Assembly (NCBI GenBank): GCA_035610365.1
Contig: CM069432.1
Location: 236,124,104-236,188,103, forward strand
DNA length: 64,000 nt
Source: Aquatica leii
Taxonomy: Eukaryota > Arthropoda > Insecta > Coleoptera > Lampyridae
Direction of reading: 5' to 3'
Shown: positions 1-11,480 of the stretch, in pieces
Numbering within the stretch: the stretch's first letter is position 1
How the letters are laid out: every line of letters begins with the position of its first letter
Notes under the pieces: generated by a model
Database searches by the model: none
Seen by the model: only the letters and a program-made list of their open reading frames with translations
What the model was told of the DNA's origin: nothing
Program-made: the position numbers and the translations under genes

Positions 1-558
1 TAAACCGCGTTCTAGCTACTGCGCTCCACTCGTGTGTCAGCGATAACCATCGTCAGTGGGATGCTAAATTTACCGAGTCGCTTATGCAATTTGTACATCT
101 GTGCATGAAGTGACCGGATATACACCCTGCTTTCTTAACTTAGGTAGAACCAAGTTCGGGCGATTATTCTGGTAAACTGTCTTACTTTGAAGAAGAAGAT
201 TTAACCCTTGGCAATCGCAGAGGTTGTCGGCAGTAACATGAACAGAACAACTTAACATCCCTTAGTCAATGATACAGGTTCACATCAAGATTTGTTTACT
301 TAAGTGTGAATGCTGTTCAGCGTCTATTCTGCTTCCTGGTAGCAACAATAAGAGTGTGTTCATTAAAAGTGGTAGCCGTTGGTCTTCCAGCATATGGACG
401 ATCTTCATTACTGCCAGCTTCTTTGTATCGAATATTAGTGTTATGAACACAAGTCTCGGGTAATTTAGCTTGATAGGCAATCGCACGGATTTCCTTTCTT
501 TATATAAAATAACGATGACTGATTGCGTTTCATTGCTAATTTCAAGCACTTTTCCCAT
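1..558 (-). pseudogene. Tc1-like transposase relic, N-terminal part
   Basis: The reverse strand opens at 558 with a methionine and reads MGKVLEISNETQSVIVILYK, which fits the first helix of a Tc1-family DNA-binding domain. One frameshift near 490 moves the match to another frame, which reads YKEAGSNEDRPYAGRPTATT and then NRR; this is the second-helix plus GRPR-like pattern of Tc1 transposases. Below about 290 the frame is full of stops, though pieces still resemble the start of the catalytic domain. The window edge cuts the element, so its ends are not seen. Frameshift and stops make it a dead copy. The Tc1 assignment rests on the HTH pattern only, with no catalytic acidic residue visible. Confidence 0.6.
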
Positions 559-849
559 TTTTTAAGATGTCTTGTAGAAGCTTAAACTGTCATAAATCTT
601 GTTCAATCCAAAATAAAAACAAAATACATTGTAATGATAAAGCATAAAATAGTAAGAACCTGCCGGAGCCTTCGGCAATAGTTGATGATGGTGATAAAAC
701 AATACACATTTATTGTACCTTTATTTAAGAAATATACAATAAGATTTACTTTTTAGACATTTCTTTATAATAAAAGAATACACAGACGTGAAGATTTTAT
801 AATCCTTATAATTTTTTTAATATTTTTTTTACAAGTGGTTAAGTGGTAG
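559..849. other. AT-rich spacer, nothing recognised
   Basis: No reading frame of note, no repeat boundary and no RNA gene seen. Confidence 0.5.
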
Positions 850-1860
850 TTTTATGAGTCTACTGTCTGGAGTTTTCAAGTGAGTTGGTAATGGTTCATG
901 TTTCCATAGAGTCGAAGGCCTTATTGTAGTCACAAAAGTGTAGGTCTATGTTATACTAACTTGTTTTCTCTATTATATTTTGTATCATCTGTATGTGATC
1001 TAGTGTGCTGTAATTTTTTTAAATCCTGCTTGTTTTGTAGATTCGTATACTTTGAGTTTAGTTTCTAGTCTGGTTTTAATTACTTTTGTTGAGAGTTTAT
1101 AGAGCTGATTTAGTAAATTAATTGATCTATAATTTTCCAAATCTGATTTATCTCACTTTTTATGTAACAACACGATCATTGCATTATTCCAGCCTTCAGC
1201 GGATTCTTTTATTGTCAAGACAATTATAAAATAATATTTTTAGTTTTTTTAAACAGTGTTTTAGTTTTAGTAATTTCCTCATCTTCCCCTGAAGCTTGAT
1301 TGTTTATAGTATTTCTTGTTTTATTTATTTTGATTTCTAGAATTTCCTCTGACCCTACATTTTGTATTGTGTTTGTTGTTGCTGTATGTTTTCGATTTTT
1401 CTGTTTTGTTTTTGAATTTTTGATAGTATGTCTCTGTTGCTTCTATTGTTTCGTTTCTGTTCTGTTAAATACAACCTAAAAAATCTTCTAGCTTTTATTT
1501 TGATTTAATTTGTTTGCAATTTCTGTTACATATTTTGCAATATTTTTAGGTTCTTGTTTCTTTCTATGGTTCTTGGCGGTGGCGGCTGGTGACCAATGCT
1601 GCAAGAAAATCATTTCAATATTAAAACTTAAAACACATTCTTACTTAATAAAGGATTTGTGTTTAAAGTCAATTTATCTATTTTTGGATTAAGTAAAATT
1701 AAACGTTACTTATTTGCAATTGTAAATTGATTATAAAACAATTTTTAGTAATTTTTTGGAAGGTCATTGACCAAATGACCTAATCGAGAAGCCGCCACTG
1801 GTTCTTTGTATAATATCCTTTTATTACTTTTTTTTTAATTTTCTTGTATCAGGTTTATCT
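850..1860 (-). pseudogene. RTE-type LINE reverse transcriptase relic
   Basis: Read on the reverse strand, frames between 1400 and 850 give ordered pieces of a non-LTR reverse transcriptase: a pre-RT linker with SGEDE, then AEGWNNAMIVLLHKKWDKSD, LENYRSINLLNQLYK, KQAGFKKNYSTLDHIQ and DLHFCDYNKAFDSME. The last is RT motif A with its catalytic aspartate. Wording and spacing are those of the RTE clade as I know it. The YADD motif and everything after motif A are missing, so the copy is 3'-truncated. Several frameshifts separate the pieces, and a MITE at 1577-1800 has split the linker. Dead copy. Confidence 0.8.
1577..1800. mobile_element. hAT-like MITE inside the RTE relic
   Basis: A 224-bp non-coding insert with short terminal inverted repeats: the left end reads CGGTGGCGGCT and the right end, reverse-complemented, CAGTGGCGGCT. 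It is flanked by an imperfect 8-bp direct repeat, GTTCTTGG at 1569-1576 and GTTCTTTG at 1801-1808, the duplication length expected of hAT elements. Its right end is seen again at 23505-23551, so it belongs to a dispersed family. No transposase is encoded, so it must be mobilised in trans. Confidence 0.65.
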
Positions 1861-2022
1861 ATTGTTTACTACTAGACACACTACAAAATATCAAAGAAAC
1901 CACGTACTTTTCTATAATTTTTCCTCAACATTTTGTTTACTAATAGTATATTAAGATGTTTGTAGAATTACAGTGTAAGATAATGTTACACGTAGCCGCA
2001 ATATACAATCCAAAAAAGCACA

Positions 2023-3538
2023 TGTTCTTGTTCTTGTTCTTGTTCTTGTTCTTGTTCTTGTTCTTGTTCTTGTTCTTGTTCTTGTTCTTGTTCTTGTTCT
2101 TGTTCTTGTTCTTGTTCTTGTTCTTGTTCTTGTTCTTGTTCTTGTTCTTGTTCTTGTTCTTGTTCTTGTTCTTGTTCTTGTTCTTGTTCTTGTTCTTGTT
2201 CTTGTTCTTGTTCTTGTTCTTGTTCTTGTTCTTGTTCTTGTTCTTGTTCTTGTTCTTGTTCTTGTTCTTGTTCTTGTTCTTGTTCTTGTTCTTGTTCTTG
2301 TTCTTGTTCTTGTTCTTGTTCTTGTTCTTGTTCTTGTTCTTGTTCTTGTTCTTGTTCTTGTTCTTGTTCTTGTTCTTGTTCTTGTTCTTGTTCTTGTTCT
2401 TGTTCTTGTTCTTGTTCTTGTTCTTGTTCTTGTTCTTGTTCTTGTTCTTGTTCTTGTTCTTGTTCTTGTTCTTGTTCTTGTTCTTGTTCTTGTTCTTGTT
2501 CTTGTTCTTGTTCTTGTTCTTGTTCTTGTTCTTGTTCTTGTTCTTGTTCTTGTTCTTGTTCTTGTTCTTGTTCTTGTTCTTGTTCTTGTTCTTGTTCTTG
2601 TTCTTGTTCTTGTTCTTGTTCTTGTTCTTGTTCTTGTTCTTGTTCTTGTTCTTGTTCTTGTTCTTGTTCTTGTTCTTGTTCTTGTTCTTGTTCTTGTTCT
2701 TGTTCTTGTTCTTGTTCTTGTTCTTGTTCTTGTTCTTGTTCTTGTTCTTGTTCTTGTTCTTGTTCTTGTTCTTGTTCTTGTTCTTGTTCTTGTTCTTGTT
2801 CTTGTTCTTGTTCTTGTTCTTGTTCTTGTTCTTGTTCTTGTTCTTGTTCTTGTTCTTGTTCTTGTTCTTGTTCTTGTTCTTGTTCTTGTTCTTGTTCTTG
2901 TTCTTGTTCTTGTTCTTGTTCTTGTTCTTGTTCTTGTTCTTGTTCTTGTTCTTGTTCTTGTTCTTGTTCTTGTTCTTGTTCTTGTTCTTGTTCTTGTTCT
3001 TGTTCTTGTTCTTGTTCTTGTTCTTGTTCTTGTTCTTGTTCTTGTTCTTGTTCTTGTTCTTGTTCTTGTTCTTGTTCTTGTTCTTGTTCTTGTTCTTGTT
3101 CTTGTTCTTGTTCTTGTTCTTGTTCTTGTTCTTGTTCTTGTTCTTGTTCTTGTTCTTGTTCTTGTTCTTGTTCTTGTTCTTGTTCTTGTTCTTGTTCTTG
3201 TTCTTGTTCTTGTTCTTGTTCTTCTTCTTCTTCTTGTTCTTGTTCTTGTTCTTGTTCTTGTTCTTCTTCTTGTTCTTGTTCTTGTTCTTGTTCTTGTTCT
3301 TGTCCTTGTTCTTGTTCTTGTTCTTGTTCTTGTTCTTGTTCTTGTTCTTGTTCTTGTTCTTGTTCTTGTTCTTGTTCTTGTTCTTGTTCTTGTTCTTGTT
3401 CTTGTTCTTGTTCTTGTTCTTGTTCTTGTTCTTGTTCTTGTTCTTGTTCTTGTTCTTGTTCTTGTTCTTGTTCTTGTTCTTGTTCTTGTTCTTGTTCTTG
3501 TTCTTGTTCTTGTTCTTGTTCTTGTTCTTGTTCTTGTT
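2023..3538. repeat. (TTCTTG)n hexanucleotide array, about 250 units
   Basis: A 1516-bp array of one 6-bp unit. The first 1.2 kb (2023-3220) is free of errors as read. Interruptions lie in one 85-bp stretch: a run of TTC at 3221-3235, an extra TTC at 3264-3269 and a T-to-C change at 3304. The remaining 230 bp are perfect again. One frame through it is open and would give an alternating Phe-Leu polymer. That frame is a consequence of the period, not evidence of a gene. Confidence 0.97.
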
Positions 3539-6500
3539 ACCTAATCAGTAAATACAATGTCTCTAATTAATTCAGAATTTGATTTGGAGAGTTCCGTCGA
3601 TGTCTGAGAAAGCTGTGCTTCAATCAAAATCGTGGTCGGACAGTTCGTGCACAAAAAACATTTTGCAGAATTAAATTTTAACTTATGAAGAAGTTTGAAA
3701 ACTGCATTTTGTTATGTATTAAAATATGAAGTAATTTCCACATGGGATTTCTGCACCATCAACATGGCGTGCGACTGTCTGTCTTCATATAAAATTAATG
3801 GACATCCGGTCTTAGGCTTATAGAGTACACCTAGAAGATTTGTTCCCAATTTAGTTACCGTTGATTGCGCTACTGAATGACGGTTTGGGTTAAAAACAAG
3901 TTCGCATTTTGTCTTAATTAGAAGTAATATTATGCTATAATTAAATCTCTAAATCATAATTTAAATAAAGATCGAGCCTTTTATAAAATAATTTTGTCAA
4001 CGATTTTTTGATTAAATCCACCCGATTTTTTTGAAAATCATTGTATTCAAATTCATTTTTATTTTTGCGCTATCACATACATTACAAACAATGCAGTCAT
4101 TCTTCAGAACAAACGAAATGTTACAAAATTAACATCGGCGAATTAATAATTCTTTGACAATGTCTAAATATTCTAAATGATCATGAAACAGTTCATTAAA
4201 GAATTATGCGACTGAAATATCTAGTCGAATTTCTAGCAATAGGAGATACAATAACGTCAAGTGAGAGGCTACACACGTTCCAAAAATACAAGAATAACGC
4301 GGAAATGAGAATCTTTAGATCCATAACAAGATATATCACACGAAAAGGTTGTCCAATATCTTACGCAAAAGATCGCGAGAAACTGTTAACCAGAAATAAC
4401 ACAAACACTTGAAAAACAACTTAAACGAAGGATGGCTCTGGTACTTGATGAAATGCAATGATCTTGAAATGCAATTTAGAAAAATACGCTTGAAGGTAAT
4501 GGTCAAACAAAACGTATATCCAGTACACAAAATACATAATACATAACCATTATTAAGGCCTCAAAATTTATAGCTAATTTATATATTAAATTTCCGCATA
4601 TTTTAAATATATGGAAGCTTCCGCAAATATTGTCCATACTAATTCGTACAGACACGATAGTATATAAATCAGATAAGTTATGCTAAAGGTTTCAATTCAT
4701 ATTCCTAATAATAATCCTGTTTGCTACATTGCCATATTTGTCGTAAAAAATCCTTCATTAGGAGTCAACCTTCCTTATTACTTGTACATTATTAATTTAG
4801 CCTACCTTATTATCTTTTCCGGATTTCGTTAAATCATAAATAGTGATGGTTGAACATATACATATATGTATATCTTACACAATAATGCTTAATTATTTAG
4901 TAGAATTATAAGCAAATGAATGAAATTATACGTTGAATGAAGAATTTCGTCGAATTTTAAATGAAAATGAAATTTGGGTTTACACTCATTGTATTATTTT
5001 CTGCATGATGCTATTAATAATTGAGGTTAGGAATTAAGCATCACATATTTGCGGTTTCAGTTGTGTTGCAAATTAAAATGTCAAACTGCATAAACATGTT
5101 TCTCCAAATTTGTCATAGGTTACTTAGGGTACCTCCTAATGTCATTCATCAAAAATCATTTGCATTTGAAGGATGACAGGTGCCTAATTTAAACTTAATT
5201 AACAAACAAATTAATTCTAAAAAAAACGTCGTAGTAATTTATAACCGCAAAATACAACTAGTATATTCGATAAGGTCCTAGATGTAAAGAGTTCAAGTTC
5301 AATTGTACCCTGACAACGTCTAACAAGTATTATTCTTTTTGAAATAAAAGTAACAGTTGTTATAATTGATGTAAACATAAACAAAAAATAGTTTTCACTT
5401 TTCAATCACCTTCACGGTAGCTTGAAATCGTTAAAGTAAACTTCGAACATTTTACGTTAGCAAACACACTGTAAACAAATTATGGTACAGGTTCACTTTC
5501 CCTATTCAACTTTCTTCAGTTTGAAAGTGGAACATTCGTAATGTGCAATATTTTATAGCAGAGTATACGTACAGGTGAGTTTGTTTAGTGCCATTGGCGC
5601 CACCGGTACCTTCTTTTTTCTTAAATTCTTAACACAGAATGTCCGACTAGTTTATAAAAAACATTATCGATTTTTAATTATGGATTTCACCGGTAATTCA
5701 TTGATACGATTTATGTTTATTATTTAATGTACTCATAAATTTACGGGGTCAGTAAGTCTTTCCTTTTGTGTACGTTTTTCTTATGAATATTTAGACTTCT
5801 ACTTAAAATACGTACATTTTACTTAGTATAATAAAGATGTTAATCAGAAATTGGTAATTTATGCCACACCGAAACTCATGATTATGTAGAGAAATTCTCC
5901 GAAAATATGCATACATTAAAACAACATTTAAACAAAAAAAAATCTACGCTTACAATGACGTTACTTAAATGCATTTTACTTAAATATCCATTTTATTCCG
6001 TAATTAAAAACGAACTACTTTATAAAAATTTACATTAAACAAGATAGTACTCAATCTCACATAATCTACATTGAAACCAGAATACAATAGAAATGTCTTT
6101 AACTTATGAGAAGGCATTAAATTTTTTAATAACCTGATTATTCAACGTCTTATTCTACACCTTCTAAATCTTCGGAAGCAGTTTTTGTTTACAATTCTAC
6201 AGTTTTTATGTATCGTAAAGTACTGACATTATTAATTACGCTTGTAAAAAAGGTGTTAAACTCATTGTTTATTGTTAGCATAGTTAGTTCTTGTTAGATT
6301 TTATTATTTGTTCTTAATCTCGAGAGAAATTTTCTGAGCAATTTTTTTATGATTAGTAAAAGTTCTTTGTCACCAAAACAATTTCGCTTTAACTCTCACT
6401 ATTTACTATTCTGATAATAATATTGCTAAATAAATGTAGTTTAAATGTAACGAATTTGATTGAAATGATAAAATCTATACTAAAATAGGGACGTATTCTA

Positions 6501-7465
6501 GAATTAAACTGTGCCAAATTAGTTACTGAAATCGCCCAACTTTCGACTAAGTAAAGAAACCGAAAATCTTACTCAATTATTACCAAAAGAAAGTTTTAAC
6601 AAAAAACCTAAACAAAACTATAAAGCTTTAGTCTCTAACTCTCTAACATCCGAAATGGTTTGTTTTGTATGAACTTAAGAGTCTCATTGTCGGGTTTCAA
6701 AAAAGTTTAAGACTTTCTTCTCTGTTGTCTGAAAAACTTCTGAACTTAAATAACGTTTTACTAAATTTCGAAAATACATATTGTGACATAACCTGAAACT
6801 GCATATTGGATTGTAGTTTTTACAAAGCCATCGACCTTTTTATGAAATTAATTACTTATCTTTAAATTTTATAATTTATTTAGAGTTTTCACTATCTTCT
6901 CATTTAGTAAATGACAATACACACGAACTATAAGATTACCAAATGCTTTATTTGCTTGACAATAACGTTTAAGGAACATTATTTTTATAAGAAAAGTTTC
7001 TCCCTTTTAGTTTTCTTTAAATTTGTATCTTTCTGTGTTTGAATTTGTTTTCATGTTCTAAAGAAAATTAACTTCTTTTTGAAACAAAACATTTTTGTAT
7101 TAAAAATACACTTGATGTATTTTTAGTATCCATAAACAAATAATGATATCTGTTGAGTATTATCAAAATTTAAACAATGTTGGTTGTTTATAATTAATTT
7201 AATGTTTATCATCTTTTTAATGGAAAATGCTTTTTACGCATTTGAGAGAAATGGTTTTTTTTTGCTTTAAAATTTAGCCATAAATTGGTGTTGATTTGAT
7301 TAGTATAGAGATATATTTACGATGTCGTCAACGATTGTATTTCTTCTAAGATATATTTGTAACGCAAAAAATTTTTCTGACGTATAACGCGCTATTTAAA
7401 CCAATAGCGAATCACACGACGTGCGAAATATAAAAATAATTCATGGTGTCAGTTTAAAAAAAACA
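3539..7465. other. AT-rich non-coding stretch
   Basis: About 3.9 kb with only short chance frames. I found no transposase or RT motif, no terminal repeats and no RNA gene. It could be intergenic DNA, intron or very old repeats. Confidence 0.5.
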
Positions 7466-7834
7466 TAAACAATTTTACTAATTAATTTGGACTTCGTTTA
7501 GGAGGGGAATGTAAAACCACTTTAATTTATTTTTGTGGCAACGTTTCGTGCTAAAGGCGAGCACTTCATCAGGCCAAAGAATAAAATCAAGTGGAACTTT
7601 ACGAGATTGTGTTTAATTAATAATAAATAAAACATCAAACATAAAATGGTCAATAATTAAAAATTTTTATATAACGCAGGACATATTGTTCAACAAACAA
7701 TTGACAAATTTGTCAAGAAGAAGTCCAAATTAATTAGTAAACATACAGAGGAGGAGAAAGAATCTTTACCAAGTATAAACAATTTTGTAAATGTAATAAA
7801 GGACAACAGCATTAAAATGTCTTGTGTGTCAAAA
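7466..7834 (+). mobile_element. Penelope-like element remnant
   Basis: A hammerhead-type motif lies on the reverse strand at 7537-7575, just after GGAGGGG, as in the intact Penelope-like element at 37.8 kb. To its right, 7680-7834 is open on the + strand and reads in part QQTIDKFVKKKSKL, then a stop. The order (reverse-strand ribozyme, then + strand coding) matches the inverted-arm layout of the intact element. A 21-bp perfect inverted repeat (7477-7497 against 7721-7741) flanks the region. No RT or GIY-YIG motif is visible, so the coding part could be something else. Confidence 0.45.
7537..7575 (-). ncRNA. Hammerhead ribozyme motif (Penelope type)
   Basis: On the reverse strand: GGC, CTGATGA, one extra A, a stem GTGCT/AGCAC with a 7-nt loop, then GAAACGTT and GCC. 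CTGATGA and GAAA are the invariant hammerhead core; flanking GGC and GCC can form stem I. The cleavage triplet would be GUU rather than GUC. Stem III is the self-complementary ACGU with no loop, so it can form only between two molecules or two copies. Confidence 0.7.
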
Positions 7835-8499
7835 TAGTTATTGATGTCATTAATTTAATTTGTTTAACGACTTTCTGTGTAAATTAGGAGTTTTTTTTTC
7901 ACGAGTATGCACCCGATTGGTACTAGGTTTTAAAAGTTCACGAGGGAAAAAACACCCAATTTAGACAGGGACTCGTTAAAAATGTATCTATATTACCACT
8001 CAAGATTCAGAGACAACGAGGTCTCTAAAGTCTCAAAATCTTCCAAAAATAGTTTGACGTTTATGTTGATAAATGCGCAAAAACTGTCAAAGGCGGTTTA
8101 CAAAAGCAAAAAATTAGAATTTATGACAATTAAGAACAATAAAATTAATTTTTTAAAATTTGCATTTTTAGTTTATAAGATCAGGTCACCGACAGATAAC
8201 AACCGATAAGATAGCTCATCACTGAAGGACTTAACCTAAATTTTCACCGTTAATAGACTTCTTTAGAAGAAAATTAATCCTTAGATAATAATAAAAAACG
8301 TATGATTTCTGTTAGCTTCAGTATATCATGTGGCTTAGCAAATCCAAACTTTAGTATGGTGTGGAAATTTGTTGCTACTTAACCCAGATATGCCTAAAAC
8401 GTTTTGACAAAAAATTAATTGAAATTTTTGTTTATTTATGTTAAATGCTTTATTATAAGCGAGAGAGAACAACTTTTATATAAACAATAATAATAATAA
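7835..8499. other. AT-rich spacer, nothing recognised
   Basis: A 75-codon frame at 7982-8209 resembles nothing I know and has no supporting signal. No repeats found. Confidence 0.4.
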
Positions 8500-8509
8500 T
8501 TAAAAAAGG

Positions 8510-8528
8510 CCGTCCTATATATAGGACG
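8510..8528. repeat. Palindrome at left edge of piggyBac relic
   Basis: CCGTCCTATATATAGGACG, whose inner 18 bp are a perfect palindrome. It starts 7 bp after a TTAA (8500-8503) and 33 bp beyond the transposase stop codon. A near-identical copy sits at 9021-9040, in the same orientation judging by flanking bases (ggc after each). Confidence 0.85.
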
Positions 8529-8560
8529 TTAGGCACATGTACGACTGTTCCGTTGATTCA

Positions 8561-8990
8561 TTATTTCTTAGTATGGAATTCAATAAAACACTTTACGCGA
8601 ACTGCCACGTCACACTTAATGCATCTTGTCAACGTCTTTTGATGACACTGTCCACATCTGGTTTGTTTTTCCTGTTGACGAAATGGTCAATTCGGTCATA
8701 ACGTGAATCGTCTGATGATGTGGAAGGTCGTCCTCTAGAGTAAAATCTGGGTTTCTGATTTTCCATCAGTATTGACCTTGCTAGTCTTCTCCTAAATGCC
8801 AGCTGATCTAAAGGATCTCTTTGTTTACGATGTAATTGCCAAGCATTATGAACCGCTAAATCCACACAGTGAGCTATCAGAGGAAAGTTCCACTTTTTTC
8901 CTCTGATAGATACGCGATATAAACTAATACTATCCCATCAACGTTTCTTGCTGAATCATGAACATCTTCAATTGGATTGGTTTCGACGTG
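8561..8990 (-). pseudogene. piggyBac transposase relic, C-terminal part
   Basis: The reverse strand from about 8990 carries NVDG, then RVSIRGKKWNFPLIAHC, VDLAVHNAWQLHRKQ and LAFRRRLARSILMENQKP. This order and wording are those of the region after the DDD core of piggyBac transposases. After a frameshift near 8635 it ends with CIKCDVAVRVKCFIEFHTKK and a stop at 8561, matching the cysteine-rich C-terminal finger. A TGA lies near 8940. The catalytic aspartates and all upstream parts are missing. It is flanked by two copies of a 20-bp palindrome. Dead copy. Confidence 0.85.
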
Positions 8991-9020
8991 CACAAATATG
9001 CAAGTTTGCACTTGTTAGAG

Positions 9021-9040
9021 CCGTCCTACATATAGGACGG
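9021..9040. repeat. Palindrome at right edge of piggyBac relic
   Basis: CCGTCCTACATATAGGACGG, palindromic except at one central pair, and nearly the same as 8510-8528. A TTAA follows at 9054-9057. The pair may be subterminal repeats of the piggyBac family, or a separate short insertion. Confidence 0.8.
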
Positions 9041-9599
9041 TCGGCGTATCTGGATTAACGGTATGACAATAACAAATTATTTCTACTAAAAAAACTGGTG
9101 TGGTCACCGCACGACTTTGCTACAAGAAATTTCTACATATTATTTATTTTCAAATTGAAGAAAAAAATCGCACTCAAAAGAATATATAGAATTAAGAAAT
9201 ACTAGTAAAAGTACAATTACACATTAGAATATTTTTATTTAATTTTTTTTTTATTTTACCTACTTTGAAGTGATATGTACACGTTTGTAGATATAACCGA
9301 AATATATACGTACAAAATTATATAAGAAAAACTGTTAAAAATGGCGGATACACCCACTTTCAGACACATCTTTTAATAAAACCGAGAGAACATGAAAAGC
9401 CAGCTCTATACCAAATTTCAAGTTACTAGGACTTTTGGTTCAAGAGTTAACGTTACACACACACAGAATTCAAAGTACTATCTCCATCTTTCCACGACTT
9501 TCTGCTTGTTTCCTACATAATTTCCTTTTGCATGCTTACACAATGTAACTCTTTGTTGGTATCTCTTTTTCTGAGTCCTGATTACTTTGAAAAATTTTC

Positions 9600-10095
9600 T
9601 ACTTTGCTCCATTTGTCCTGATTTTTCCGTAGCTATTAGTTTTCGTACTTCAAACTCTCTTTTCTTCCATCTACATATCCTCTTAGCCTTTCCTTATAGT
9701 TTTCCTGATTTTCTTCACTTAAGTTATCCATCATTTTTATTCTTGCTGCATTTCGCCTCTGTAATGCTTCCTTGCATTCTTCGTCATACCATTTTTTTCT
9801 TCGATTTTCCGTATTCTCTCTTGGTAAAATTACCATGGCTGTCTTCATAGTTGATCTCATTATTTGTTCCCATCTTCTACATTTCCATACAGTTGAATAC
9901 TTTTATTTTATGATTATACTTCACCCGTACTAAAAAATTGTTCGTATGGCAGTACGCTGTTCTACAGCTTCGCACATTTTATATGTCTGACCCATGTCTT
10001 GCTCCTATCATAACATGATCAATCTCATTCCTTGTTATTCCATCCGGTGACATCCATGATTCTTTATAATTTTTTTTGTGCGTGAATCTTGTACT
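9600..10095 (-). pseudogene. LINE endonuclease and linker relic
   Basis: On the reverse strand, 10060-9920 reads SPDGITRNEIDHVMIGARHG and then a VRSCR block with NNFLVRVKY. This is the last part of an APE-type endonuclease as found in RTE-like LINEs; the usual SDH histidine motif is degraded. After a break, 9860-9636 encodes MRSTMKTAMVILPRENTENR, RKKWYDEECKEALQRRNAAR and a lysine-rich tail, the linker that normally precedes the RT. No RT follows at lower coordinates. Stops and frameshifts separate the blocks. Confidence 0.75.
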
Positions 10096-10609
10096 ACTAC
10101 GCTTTCCTATAATTGTTTTTTAAACCTGAGTATTAAATTAACTTTCTTTCTATTAATTTTACTCCTATCTTAGTTTCTGTTAGAATATAATATTATATCA
10201 CCTTTGTGTTACTTAACCACTTACCACCACACAATTGTTTTGCTTTAAACCACTCGTTTCTATCGTTATTATCCGCTACGAAATTATTTGTTTATCACTC
10301 GACCGCGTTCCGCGAAAACATACCTTAAAATAATATCTTTCTTTCTTCGTTTGAGAAAACTCCAAAACAACTTTCTCAAAATCAAGGTACGGAGTCAGCA
10401 AAAAAAAGAGTAGTCTGCTGGTTCTCTCTGTGCTATTGTTCACCTCAGTTTGTTCTTGATCAAGGAAAGCTTAGCTCCTCTCAGCTTCACAATTAGTAAT
10501 GAATACAGAGAGAAGTATTTTTAAACTAATGGCCACCTTAAGAAAGACTTTTACTAAATCCTTCTACACTAATATTTCATGAAGTGAAAATTAACAACTA
10601 CTGCTTCTT

Positions 10610-11480
10610 AGCAGATAGAAAATTGTTCTCCAGGTCCACCATTCCCAGCTTTAAACGTCCAAATAAATCAGATACCTGCTCTAACTTTTTAGTGTTTTCA
10701 CCAACTGTTAGTATCCTGTAGTATTCTTTTTCTTACTTTCTTACTCACATTATTGTTTGCGCTTCGTAAATTTCGAACTTGTCTCTTGTTAATTTTATAA
10801 GAAGTATTAACACATCTAGTACATTTTTGCGACTCATGGTGTCCAGACCTGGTTTCCATAAAAATTTACTCGTTTTATTCAGTCTTGTAAGGACATTATC
10901 CTCATCGTCAGTGTTATTTGTAATTTCATGAAAAGCATTATAAACAAAATCAAAATATCTTCGAATAGTAGATACTGCTTTTTTCTTTACAGAACCACGG
11001 TAGTAACTGATAGTGTTTTTAGAAGTTTACGATGCGTAGAAGCCGTAAAGAAGTTTTTGTAGAATAGAAAAAATGGGCACTATACGGAACAAAAACTACT
11101 AGCTCGTTAACTTCATTAATTTTCATTCTACTCCCGAATATCGGCTACTTACGTTGGAGGCATTTTCATAAGTCTGGGAATTTAATGTCAATTTTACTAG
11201 TCTTTAGAAGTCTTTAGAAAACGCAAAACTACCTTGCTGAGGGATTCACCACAGTGACTGTAGGCTGGCATGAAGTTAACAAGTCTTTCACATACTTTCC
11301 CATTAATACAATAGCGGAGAACCACTGCTAAGTGGTTCACATGGGACACATTTGGAATCGAGTCGCAATCATTTTAAAGTACTTTGTTTTCCGCACTTGT
11401 TCTACGACAGGCTTCATTTTTGCTCATGAGGACGATGAATTTTTTGTATATGGTTTTGGATAACTACGATGAAATCACTA
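10610..11480 (-). pseudogene. hAT transposase relic (ZMYM1-like), middle part
   Basis: Broken frames on the reverse strand give, in order: DCDSIPNVSHVNHLAVVLRY (first catalytic region), CINGKVCERLVNFMPAYSHC, GESLSKVVLRFLKTSK, LNSQTYENASNV (the QxYDxAxxMSG motif), then STIRRYFDFVYNAFHEITNN, DEDNVLTRL and DKFEIYEAQ. This matches the core of hAT transposases related to zinc-finger MYM-type protein 1 (DUF4371). The N-terminal TTF-type zinc finger and the C-terminal hATC dimerisation domain are not seen. Another hAT relic runs the other way from 12030. Confidence 0.75.

Noticed and set aside
2023..3538. Array as telomeric or centromeric DNA
   Set aside because: The unit is not a known insect telomere repeat, the array is short and it is surrounded by ordinary mobile-element relics.
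1956..3551. 531-codon frame of alternating Phe and Leu
   Set aside because: Produced by translating a 6-bp repeat; the flanking codons have no gene character.
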